This document shows, piece by piece, positions 49,401 to 60,496 of a stretch of DNA of 64,000 nt. Numbering within the stretch: the stretch's first letter is position 1; each line of letters starts with the position of its first letter. The DNA is from Tipula vernalis (Eukaryota > Arthropoda > Insecta > Diptera > Tipulidae). The notes under the pieces were generated by a model. The model searched no databases and was not told the origin of the DNA. It worked only from the letters and a program-made list of their open reading frames with translations. The stretch is taken from assembly GCA_958295665.1 (NCBI GenBank), contig OY282558.1:463176995-463240994 (forward strand). The letters run 5' to 3'. Both the position numbers and the translations under genes were made by a program.

Positions 49401-50105
49401 TGCTCTTTTAGCACCTCCGAAATTTGAACCTCTGTTTATGTTATAAACTGTAGTAGATTGTGCTGTCTCATTAAAACAAAGTAATGAAGTAATTGTTTTA
49501 TCGCAAAGCTCCAATTAATTCAAAATGCATATTTATAGAAATGGTGAGCTACAAGTTTAGGAAATACAGACAGACATTTTCTTAATTTTTCTGACCAAGA
49601 AAATTAGAGCATAAATTGTGTACCTTGTTAAAGTTAGCATAAACAAAAGTAAGCTAATACTAATTCAATCATACTTCTGAAGATGGATTTTCTTTACGTG
49701 ATTCGTCAATAGTGTTCTGTGTTTCGGCAACAACAATCAACAATGTTTTTGTTTCGTGTGGGAAATCGGTTAAAAATCGATTTTCCAATAATCATAAGAA
49801 ACTTTGAATAAAATCAGCCTATAGAGTGTTATGTCTGGAGATTGTTTGCCTTGCCGTGATTTGTCAATAGCTATCGTTGAAAAAAAAAAAATCGCCCAAG
49901 TTCAAGTTTCACGTCGGAAATCTAGGAAAATTTAGTTTTCCAAAAATCATTAGAAACTTTATATCAAATCTAAATTTTGAAATTAGAAACACAAATTTTT
50001 TAGTTTATATTTGTTAATTTTTGATTTATTTTATACGTGTATTTCCTTATAGTGAAATTATATATTTTTGATCTTCAAAATAGATTTCGATATATGTATG
50101 TATAC
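46454..50105. other. AT-rich sequence, no gene recognised
   Basis: Several 60-odd codon frames with AT-driven composition occur (46,704-46,889, 47,040-47,231 and 48,274-48,459 on the minus strand). None has a motif I recognise. A short GATATATGATATTTAGTTATGATATATGAT repeat lies near 47,505-47,535. Confidence 0.6.
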
Positions 50106-50107
50106 TA

Positions 50108-50167
50108 CAGTTGACCGCTATTAAAACTTTATTATATTATAAATAAAGTTTTAGTAGCGGTCAACTG
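50108..50167. repeat. 60-bp hairpin resembling fused transposon ends
   Basis: Arms of 26 bp with one mismatch begin CAGTTGACCGCTA and end TAGCGGTCAACTG, around an 8-base loop (ATATTATA). CAG-start ends of this style are typical of Tc1/mariner elements, and TA precedes the left end, but TA does not follow the right end. Confidence 0.92.
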
Positions 50168-50204
50168 AGGATGATATAAGTATTATTATTATTATTATTT
50201 TTGA

Positions 50205-50500
50205 AGAGCCATGTGGGCGTTCAACCATCGTGCACTGCGACATAAAATATCTTTCGTGCTTCGACCCAGCTTAATTACCCGTCCATCAGTCAATATTTAG
50301 GCTCTTAATTAACCTGATAACACCGCTGGCCGGTACGTGATACATACTATGTGGGCTTATTGCTCTCTTTTTAAATGTTTACTGCAGCATGTAGTTCAGC
50401 TAGAAAGATGGTAGCATTGGTCAACAAGGACTTCAAGAGGGCTGTCCCACTCCCGTATATTTCTACCCCTGCCCCCGTCTTCTGTTGGATTTTACTCTTA
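50205..50500 (-). pseudogene. Retrotransposon RNase H scrap
   Basis: On the minus strand a frame ending near 50,373 reads KTGAGVEIYGSG...TNATIFLAELHAAVNI, matching the TGAGVY...xxxFQAELxAI core of the RNase H domain in non-LTR retrotransposons. Further down (about 50,205-50,270) STKDILCRSARWLNAHMAL weakly resembles the SRKDLRxxxGxLTGHxxLNxH motif that follows RNase H. The domain's later catalytic blocks are not visible. Decayed. Confidence 0.55.
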
Positions 50501-53340
50501 CAATTTGCTGGCCGAGACCGAATTTCAATAAGGTCGCTATTCTCAAAATTAAAACTGTCGCAAGGCGGTAACTGATGAATCTCCTAATTTTGGAAGAGGA
50601 ACTATATATCTTCCATTTTCGTCTTACTGAATATTTTGGGCATAATTCTCCTCATACAGCTTTTCTTCCTGCTTATTTGGGAAATCAGCACCCTTTATCT
50701 AACATCTTTGTGAAAAAGACTTTGTAGGACAATCACTGTTAATGAACTCAACTGATTTATGCGGGGTAACAGAAATTCTTTACAAGACGACGTAACCAAA
50801 TACGATATTTTTTAAGCGAATTGTTCCATTCGATCTCCTCTTGCATTTCGCAGACAAAGAACAGCTTTAGAACGGACTATAAGAACATCCGACGAGCATA
50901 CGATACAAATCTTATAGCCAACGGAACAAACGCTCTTACAATCCACTTATCTATATCTTTCACATAGGCATAAAACGTACGCCCCTCTTAACGAAGTGGA
51001 AAACTGCCACTCAAATTTTAACGATGTGAGTTAAACTCAGACGTGATTCTGGGAAATCTTGACAAAAGTTTCAAATTTTAATATCCCAGTTAAATTAGGG
51101 GATTATTTTCGAACGTGCCACGTCGCCTAATTGCCTACAGGATTCAAGGTTCAAGGGAATTTTAATTTGTGATCATATTATATTTATAAAAATGTCTCAA
51201 GCGATAAAGCGCAATTGTAGTGATGATCCAAATTACTATAATAAATATATTCAGCGGCTATAAATGTAAATACGATGATCATAATGAACTATTATTTTTC
51301 GCTATCAATAAAACGAGAGATGTAACTTGTCTAAAACGTATAAAACCAAGAAAGCCGTTTTTATCAATCTTGTACTTGTACACATAGTGGGAGAAGTTGA
51401 TGTTAATGGGCTTTAATTGTTTATTTAAATGGCAAGCACTACATTAATTTTTATACGTTTTCACATCGAACAGGTAAAGCCTTGAAGACATTGACTAGTT
51501 ATCAAGTAAAAATGATGAAAAATTCAACTTAAAGCTTTAAGTTCTTTCCTATTGGTTTCATCCAGTATATAACACAGACTGACCTGACCATTGACAAAAA
51601 CCTCAGGGAAAGGGCAACCAGCACCTGCCATCACTAAAATTAAAATAAATTGCGTGTTGACGACGGGTATATTACGTTTGATTTTTAATTTAATATATAG
51701 TATGTATTTTAATGCTGCTTGTGTTTAAGTGAAAAATCGGTGTCCTAGGTTGAATCAAAATTCTTGAACTACTTTCCGTTTTTTCTACTTATACAATTTT
51801 AATTATTAGGCTAACCAACCACGGAATTTATGCAAGTATATTTGTTTCTATTCACATGTCTTAAAGCATGGGGCTAAACGCACTTGTTTGCTTTAGTTCT
51901 GAAAAATTACATCTAAATTTTAATAAGGTACCTTCAAAACCACCCTCGCTTATTGCCTTCTTTACAAATGCAAATGCATTTCGCATACCAAAACATAGAA
52001 TACAATTCAATCACATATTTTATGTAAGAAAATCATTATTGATTATTGGAATCAAACTAAAAAAAAAATATTTTTCAAGATTCAATTTTCAGAAAAACAC
52101 TTCTATGTTGGTTATTTTATCGTTCGTGTTAATGAGTCTCATGAAACGTGCCATAAACACATAAGTGGCTGATAATGACGTTCGTCAAAATTGTTGGTGC
52201 TGAACTGATAAAATTGTTAATGTCAAGCGGGAAAAAAAGCTCAATAAACTTTTACGTTTGTTTTTTATATTTTATATTTTCTTGTGCGGTGTTGACGATA
52301 ATGAAAATTTATTGATTGTTTCATTACGTGCTTCATTGATTTTATATTTAACAGCCCTTATATACGTTAAGATAATTTTTGACAAGTTAATAAGGATATA
52401 ATGGTTTGATAAAGCTTGCTATACTCTCGTTTATTTAGCTATATATAAAATGGTGTTTGCATTAATGTTATATACCCACTTCAAATTATTCTGACAAAGA
52501 GAAGCCTATATTATAGTACAAACAATATATATGATCTCCGATTGTTGAAAGGCTATTATTCTTGTTTGCGTTATTAGCGAGTACAAGGAAAACAAGTGGC
52601 TCATTTGTAAAGGTAAAATTATCCTTTTTGTGTTGTTAAAGGATTCATATATTTGCACATTTTCATGTCTTATTTTTTGCTATATCCTTACATTTTATTT
52701 TTTATTTCCATAGAGAATTTCTAAATTTGTACGGAAAGTAAATTCCGAACGGAGAAATAAAGAACTATTCGACCGCATATTGGTTATATTTGTTTAGGGT
52801 GAAAAAGGATCATTAACTGCTTGGAGAACATTGAATAGGTATTCAAGATATTTTTTTGGGGTAATATGTTACTATTCTGTTTTACATATAAAATAAATCG
52901 TAATAAATTCTATACAATAAAAATTAAATTTGAAATTAAATCACCCACAATGTTAAATACAATTCCAATTCATTTAACACCGTATTAATAGTTTTATATG
53001 ATATATTAATTGATTGGTCTGGATTCAGTTTGCATGTACTCGTTTTCATTTGGGACTTATTTAATTTCTGCATCGAATAAAACCGCATCATAAAAGCTTA
53101 AAATCAATAAAAAAAGATTTTTTATTGTGTTGTATACCTACATGCAATATCCTATATTATTGAAATATGTATGTATATATAGTGTGTACACAGAAAAAAC
53201 ATAAATTCAATTTGAAAACAACAACATATTTGTTAAAAGCTATTTTTATTTGGTTTTTATAGAATAAAAGCTCGATTATGTATGACTAAATAAATATACA
53301 TATGTGTATGTGTATATGATAAAATGACAAAAATGTTAAA
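50501..53340. other. AT-rich sequence, no gene recognised
   Basis: The part from 50,580 to 51,000 has slightly higher GC and may be more of the retroelement next to it, but no motif confirms this. A 98-codon plus-strand frame at 51,868-52,164 is unassigned and not called. Confidence 0.55.
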
Positions 53341-53442
53341 CCTGCTGGCAATAAATAAATTATTTTTTTCCACTTAATCAAATCTTGCTCATTTAAAAAT
53401 ATTGAAAAGAAATTATTGCCAAAAATTACATAAATTTAATTT

Positions 53443-54060
53443 TTATTCAAAGTAACTTCCATTATGTTCTACAATCCTTTGCCATCTTTCTGGTAGCTTT
53501 TTAATCCCTTGTTTGTAAAATTCCGTTGATTTACCAGTGAAATATGTCGTCAAGTGTTTTTCAACATCGTCTACTTCGGAAAATCGTTTTCCTGCTAAAG
53601 AGTGCCGTAATGACCTGAATAAGTGGTAATCGCCTTGCGCAACGCCCGGGCTATACGGTGGTTAAATAAGCCTTTCCCACCCAAGCTCCTCAATTATTTT
53701 TTTAGATCGTCGAGCAACATGGGGCCTGGCGTTTTCTTGCTGAAAAACAGTACGTTTCCTGAGCAACATTCGAAAGTTGCTTTTACTTAGAGAAGATTGT
53801 AGTCATTGTAATTGTGAGTAGTAGAGGTATGCAGTAACAGTCTGACAATTTTCCACAAGTTCCCAATGAACAACACCTTGCATATACTACCATACACAAG
53901 CATCACCTTTTTTTCATGGCGATGTTCCATTAGAATTAATTTTGGCACTTGGAGAGGTTTTAGCCACTGTTTAGAACAATCCAACGGCATCCACTTTTCG
54001 CCACATGTTAGATTTCTATCAAAAAATAGTTGTTTTTTTGCCGTTTCAACAGTTGTTTTG
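53443..54060 (-). pseudogene. Mariner transposase, catalytic and carboxyl half, inactive
   Basis: Broken minus-strand frames read FFDRNLTCGEKW (normally TGDEKW), HEKKVML, FQQENARPHVARRSKKIIEELGWE (normally DNARPH), PPYSPGVAQGDYHLFRSL and finally VDDVEKHLTTYF...KLPERWQRIVEHNGSYF, the standard mariner carboxyl end. The first catalytic Asp is Gly and the second is Glu; only the third (GDYHLF) remains. With several frameshifts, this copy cannot be active. Confidence 0.82.
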
Positions 54061-54139
54061 CCATGTTGTAACGAAATCCGAAGATTTCGGTACAGACACG
54101 ATCAATATAGTAAATGAAACCTGCAACGCGACAGTCAAG

Positions 54140-55045
54140 GTCGGCTTACAAAAATAATAAACTAATATGTATGTATGTAACTAATAAAAAAATTCAATAA
54201 CGGCACCTCCAAATGAAAACCAGCGAAAAATAAAAAAAAAACAAAAAAAATTTACAAATGATACCAAGTTAAATCACCTGTCGTTTTTCGTTGTATTTTT
54301 TTCCACACACGATACCCTGTTGTACGACTGAGTGCTCTAAGAGCGATCAATGATCAATCACGGTGATGCTCTCTTATACCTCACCGTGATCGTCACTTTA
54401 TACAATAATTCGTAAAGAAAAGAACGAAAAAAGTGCGAACATTGCAATTTACTCCAATGAAAAACTAATTTAAAAAGCCGAAGATTTTGTTTTTTTATGT
54501 TTCATACTTCTGTTTCATGTTTTACCGTGCCATCTCAAACAAAATTTCTCGATTGCTCACGCAAAGTACAACTGGGTACCTTTTTGAGATCAGTCCGGTC
54601 CGATCTGTCTTCGCCACCTGACGCAAATTCGCCCTCTAGCACCGTCAACAGCCCGTTTGATAGACAGGATAGCCGCAAGTATCACGATTCACACACTGGA
54701 CAAGCGCCCACCAGGTTGGCCGGGTGCATACTCACACTCAATTTTCTGTCTTTTTTTTTAATTAAATTTAGTTAAAAACGACAGCACTTTTGATGGGTTT
54801 GTTTTTCGTTGGCGATTTTTTTCGTTAAACGATAAGTTTTTTTACTTTGTTCCCTGATGTTTACACGAAAACGTTTGGCGATAAACAATTTCTTTCTAGT
54901 TGCTGGGAAAGTTAGTAGTTCATAAAGTTGTATGAATGGGCACAATTTGCAAATTTCCAGTTAGCTTTAAAAGCAATTTGTTTAATAATTTTACGTTAAA
55001 GCCAGCGCAATGCAAAATGTTTTCTATTGCTATTTGTGAAACCTG
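54140..55045. other. Foreign insert between mariner halves, with GC-rich patch
   Basis: About 0.9 kb with no mariner similarity separates the two transposase halves. It contains A-runs near 54,215-54,250, an inverted pair ATCACGGTGA/TCACCGTGAT (about 54,357-54,390), and a GC-richer stretch (54,570-54,730) inside a 92-codon plus-strand frame at 54,497-54,775. That frame (SSPPDANSPSSTVNSPFD...) has no family I recognise. The exact borders and any target duplication are not clear. Confidence 0.5.
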
Positions 55046-55363
55046 TTAGTCCTTTGCTATCATACGGAATGTTATATTTGAATTTTCTATAATTGTCTGT
55101 AAAATGGCCGCATCATTTACCTGCTTTGGTCTTCCTGAGCGGCTTGTGTCTCGAACGCAGTAATTTAGTTCTTTGAATTTATTAAACCAGTTTTGGGCAG
55201 TAATTCTTTGTATCGCATGCACACCGAGTGCCCTACATACGTTTCGTTTAGCCTGGGCTGCTGTTCGGCACAGTTGATATTCGTGAAGTAGGCGCTCGCG
55301 AATTATTGTTTTCCACACTAAACACACTTCAAAGGCTGTAAACTTTATACTGCTACAGAACAA
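55046..55363 (-). pseudogene. Mariner transposase, amino-terminal DNA-binding half
   Basis: Minus-strand residues 22-68 (RERLLHEYQLCRTAAQAKRN...ITAQNWFNKFK) match the first helix-turn-helix of mariner transposases, the domain also found in SETMAR. They are followed by the linker SRSGRPKQVND (about 74-84, the SGRP motif) and the start of the second helix-turn-helix (NSNITFRMIAKD). The frame ends there, where foreign sequence begins. Confidence 0.82.
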
Positions 55364-55446
55364 AACGAAATGAAAAAAATGGGTAATTTTTACTGTTAAA
55401 AAACAAATGTATCAGAAAATACAAATAATTTTATTGCCAACCTAAC

Positions 55447-55795
55447 AATAAGTTGTAAAAGAAAAGAGCAGCGGTATTCCGTAGGTCAGTACAAGTACTA
55501 GAGTTGTGAAAGTGTCTTCAATAATCTGAAGTGTTAAGTGAATTGCAATTCAATCAGCTTTAATTGTAGCCTGTTTTAGAGTTTCTGAGTTTGAATACTG
55601 GAGTAGTATTTGGTGGTAGGCTATTGATTGAAATTTATAAAAAAAAGTCATGTTAATATAAAAAATGTAAGCAGCCAGCGGACCACTAAAAAAAATATTC
55701 TAATTATAATTCAAATTCAAGTTATTTAATTTTTAATTTAATATGGATATCTTTCAGCTCTTGTCTTAAAATGCGTTCAAGGTTTAATTGAAATA
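55447..55795. other. AT-rich sequence, no gene recognised
   Basis: Nothing assignable between the mariner end and the CTCAAC repeat. Confidence 0.6.
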
Positions 55796-55799
55796 ATTT

Positions 55800-56370
55800 A
55801 AAAAAAGCCCAAATTCTAATTCAATCTCTAAATCAACCTTCACCAAAAACCCAACGCAAATCAAATTAACTTCTCACCAACCCTCAACTCAATCACAAAT
55901 TCTAGCCCAAAGAATCTTTAATTAATTTAATTTGACTGCTCGCTCAGCCCTGACTGCAACTTTAGCTGCCCAATAGCCTTCAACTCAGTCCTCAACTCAA
56001 ACACCAACTCAACCCTAAACTCAATGTTCAACTCATTCCCTAAATCAACGTGACTCGAAAACTAAACATACGTGATTTAACTCATCTTAATATGATATTT
56101 ACCTCAACCGTCGAGGTAACCCCGAAAATAAATGCCTAAATAGACCCTGCCGCTAATCCCGAACTCAACCCGCCACTCGACCATAACTCCACTCTCAACG
56201 TTATCTTCAACTCAATGCACACCTCAATCCCCAAATCAAATGGTTCGAAAACTACATGTTTATACGAACTCAACTCAGAAAAACTGAAGTGACCTTCCAA
56301 CTCAAATCTCAAATGAACCCTCAAATAAATTCCAAACTGAACAGTTAAATCAACGCCAAAGTCAACGGAA
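55800..56370. repeat. Degenerate CTCAAC-rich minisatellite
   Basis: Words such as CAACTCAA, CCCTCAACTC and AACTCAACCC recur at about 6- and 12-bp steps for some 570 bp, with an unusually C-rich, G-poor plus strand. Decay is strong in the middle (56,050-56,160). The 62-codon minus-strand frame inside it is a by-product of the repeat. Confidence 0.75.
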
Positions 56371-57540
56371 AACTAAATTTTTTTACGGCCACATTATTTA
56401 AATAGCTTGCGCAGTCCTGGTATACATGATTTTGAGTTGTAGTATTTGGGAATATGTACAATCAGAATAGTATCACTCATTCAAGTAAATTTCATTGAAC
56501 TTTATTTTATTTCGGTTATTTTCTCGTCAACTTGTAAAAAAATATTTTTCCCTATGATATGTATTAATTACTCAATTATCGTTACCAGTGCAGGTGTAAT
56601 GGGTTATTAAGGGGAAAGAGAAGTAATTGTTTGAGATCGCGATGATCAATTTGCAATTTGTAAATATATTATTTGTCTTTGATTTAGTATTGTGAGGCCG
56701 TCCTTCTAAATTATTCTAAGTGGTGAATATAATTTAAAAATGTTGCAGTGTAGCACAACTGGTGAGCATAATTTTTTTGTTACGATTAATGTTTGCAAAA
56801 TCCATCTGTTTCCACTCAGTTGATTGCCATATTCAACCACCTTGGAATCACTAGTCCTTCACGTTTAACTAAACTATTCCGTAACGATGTTCACTGATCT
56901 ATCATGTTCATGGGCAATTTATCATCCCAGTCTAATTTGAATTGAAAAATTGAATATTTAAATATCTTATTAAATTACTGTGTTATCTTTTATTTTAATA
57001 AATAAAAATGAACACAAAAATGAATTTTTTATAACTTAGCGTAAATTTACTGTTGAATTAATTTTTGTAATTTTTAACCAGAGGAACTTTATTGTAAAAA
57101 AAATTACGGACGGATGAAGGTTAAAATCAGAGGACCCAAGCTTCGCTCAACACTGCTCGTTTTTAGGACTTAAGTTTAACTCGAGGATATAACTTCCACG
57201 ATTTTTCGAAAGCCTATGTTTTATTGAGTACGAGTATCTCCCAACATTTTTTAATATGAACAATAAATAATTGATTTCTACAATTCTAATTAAATCTAAT
57301 GAAATGCAAAAAATCAAACACTAAATTCTCCTATTCAGTGCGAAGGAAATATAAAACAATACCGTCTTCAAAATGTACAAAACACAATCGAATGAAAAAC
57401 TGGGAGCTCATTTGGAATTCAAAATACGAAAAACGATTAAAACACTCTATCGATTTGTACAGTGTACACCAAAATTTTTCTTTATTGTAATGTTTGCTTC
57501 ACGATTTAGTTATGGATGCGTAGAGTGGGAGCACCTAGTA
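56371..57540. other. AT-rich sequence, no gene recognised
   Basis: No protein or RNA motif recognised; frames are short and AT-driven. Confidence 0.6.
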
Positions 57541-58456
<916 letters not shown>

Positions 58457-58458
58457 TT

Positions 58459-58851
58459 GGGGGTCTATTATCAAATTTTCGACATCGCAAATTTCTCGAC
58501 AAGGTCGAAAATAGCTATTATGAATTATTCGACAATATCGAAAAAAAAAATAAATTAATATTAATTTATTAATTAGGCGGAAAATAAAAAAAAAATAAAA
58601 ATTAAAATATATACGTTCTACGAACTGAATAACTGAAATTTTTTATCTCACTATTTATTATTGAACACGCGTATGCATTCGTCACCTCAAGAGCAGTCGC
58701 ATATTGTGCGACTTTATCGAAAACAAAGTTTAATAATAGGAAAATTTTCGATATGATCGTAAAAAAAAAGACGCGTCGAATAATTTCATAATAGCTAATT
58801 TTCGACGTTTTCGAAAAAAAGCGCGCGTCGAAAATTTCATAATAGTCCCCC
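58459..58851. mobile_element. 393-bp MITE with G5-capped inverted repeats
   Basis: The left end GGGGGTCTATTATCAAATTT and the complement of the right end GGGGGACTATTATGAAATTT begin an imperfect terminal inverted repeat of about 75 bp. Both arms then contain TTTTCGAC, GTCGAAAA and the word AGCTATTATGAATTATTCGAC or close forms, so the TIR word is repeated inside each arm. No protein is encoded. A target duplication is not obvious. The cap resembles that of the element at 30,311. Confidence 0.85.
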
Positions 58852-60450
58852 TGTTCTTTTTGACGGGCTTCATTGACCATCGATTTGGTCGGCTAATGCA
58901 CAGAGGTTTACAAATAAGCTATGGTGTCTGATTCTTGTTTCTTATACATATGTATGTGACCACACTATCCGCTCTGAGATCGAGCATTTGAAACCTGCAA
59001 AGAATTTTAGCCGCCTATGTTCAGATCGGTTAAACCAGGTCGTTTAATAATTATCGGGATTAGGATCTAAATTGTTACAAATTGTTACAGAAGAGCATCT
59101 AAAAATTATTTTAAAATCACATTTCCGTCGCACATGTTGAATTTCTTTAGAATAGGTTATAGGAGTTACATAAGTTCGATTAGAATTGGCCATATTTCAG
59201 AACTTTATCTAAAATCTTTATCCGTCGCTCTTATTGAATTTAATGAAAATCGGTTAAGACCTACCCTGTTTTGTACCTTATTTCGTTTTGAAGAATAAAA
59301 GCTGAAATCATAAAATAACTGTGTTGATTTATTTTGCCCCACAATTTTTCTTTGTGTATAAAAATAAATTTTTAATTTCATAGTTCATGTACGAGTATAT
59401 CTATCTAAACACTCTTAATAAAATAATATCCAAATCAATAAGAATTCTTCGCCTTGGATTAGTTGGTTTAGTGTACAAAAATTAAGTTGATATTTCCTTC
59501 CGTTTTCAAGTTGTTGTGGAGACGGAGGAACAGACTAACAGCAAACCGAAATCACACCCCATACTTTTTTACAAAAATGCTTAAAAACAGAGTTCATTTA
59601 AATTCAATAAACATTTTATTATAACATGTACTTTGTACCTGTTTTATTTATTTGTCTCGAACTAGCAAATCGAAAAGCAAGTTTTGGGAAATTGGAATAC
59701 ATGAATTTTTGTTTGTCTAGCTCTCTCCATATATGGAGCTGAATATCGAGTTCAAATCGATGGTTTCGTTTTAAATCACAATTACAACATAATAAATGTA
59801 ACATTTTGAACCAATGTTGTTGCCGTTTGTTGGTTTAATAGTATCTAGTTTATTGCAGTATAAAAGATAAAGGCAGATTTTGTTTAAACATTTGTTTACG
59901 TTTTCTTGTACTTAAAGCTTCAGGTGCATTGAATTTAAATCAATTTTCTTGTACATTCAGCGGTACAAACCAATGGATTATGGTAGCCAGTGTAATTTTT
60001 AATAGTGTTTGCCTAAATATGCTAAAAGCATCGTTTGGCCAAAGCTTCTTTTGCTACAGCTGACTAATAGGTACTCGGTAACAATTAATATCGTAATAAA
60101 GAACTTTCATATAATTATATACATACAAATTACTTAAAATGTAGTACATATATGTATTCATAAACCTGTTTCCGCCCATTAATCATTATGAACAGCAACA
60201 AATTCTTATCAGATTAGGATTTTTTTGAAAATCTGAAATTTGTATTGAAATGCTTAAGTCTGATACACAATGTTCTAAAAATGTACGAATATTGTAATTA
60301 TTTTAGCTCAAACACGACATTTCGCATGTGTACAAACACGATTTTCTTATATGTAGGACACAACATCGGTTGAATCAACTTCCATTGCAACTCCAAGCCG
60401 CTTGAATTGAAAATGGCTCAGAAAGGAGATAAAAATGTATATTAGTATAT
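58852..60450. other. AT-rich sequence, no gene recognised
   Basis: No assignable frame or motif. A 61-codon minus-strand frame at 59,619-59,804 is not called. Confidence 0.6.
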
Positions 60451-60454
60451 TAAC

Positions 60455-60496
60455 ATTCGAACACATAATACTAAGACAAGTATTATGTGTTCGAAT
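60455..60496. repeat. 42-bp perfect hairpin
   Basis: Perfect 18-bp arms (ATTCGAACACATAATACT and its complement) face each other across a 6-base loop, AAGACA. Confidence 0.95.

Larger units (their letters stand above)
53341..55446 (-). mobile_element. Mariner element remnant, split by foreign sequence
   Basis: The two halves of a mariner transposase lie in order on the minus strand (amino half at 55,046-55,363, carboxyl half at 53,443-54,060), about 1 kb apart. Candidate terminal repeats are CTGGCAATAAATAAATTATT at about 53,345 and, inverted, TTGGCAATAAAATTATTTG ending near 55,446. These resemble the GGTTGGCAA... ends of some mariners. Without the roughly 0.9-kb insert the element would be about 1.2-1.3 kb, the normal mariner length. 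Confidence 0.7.
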
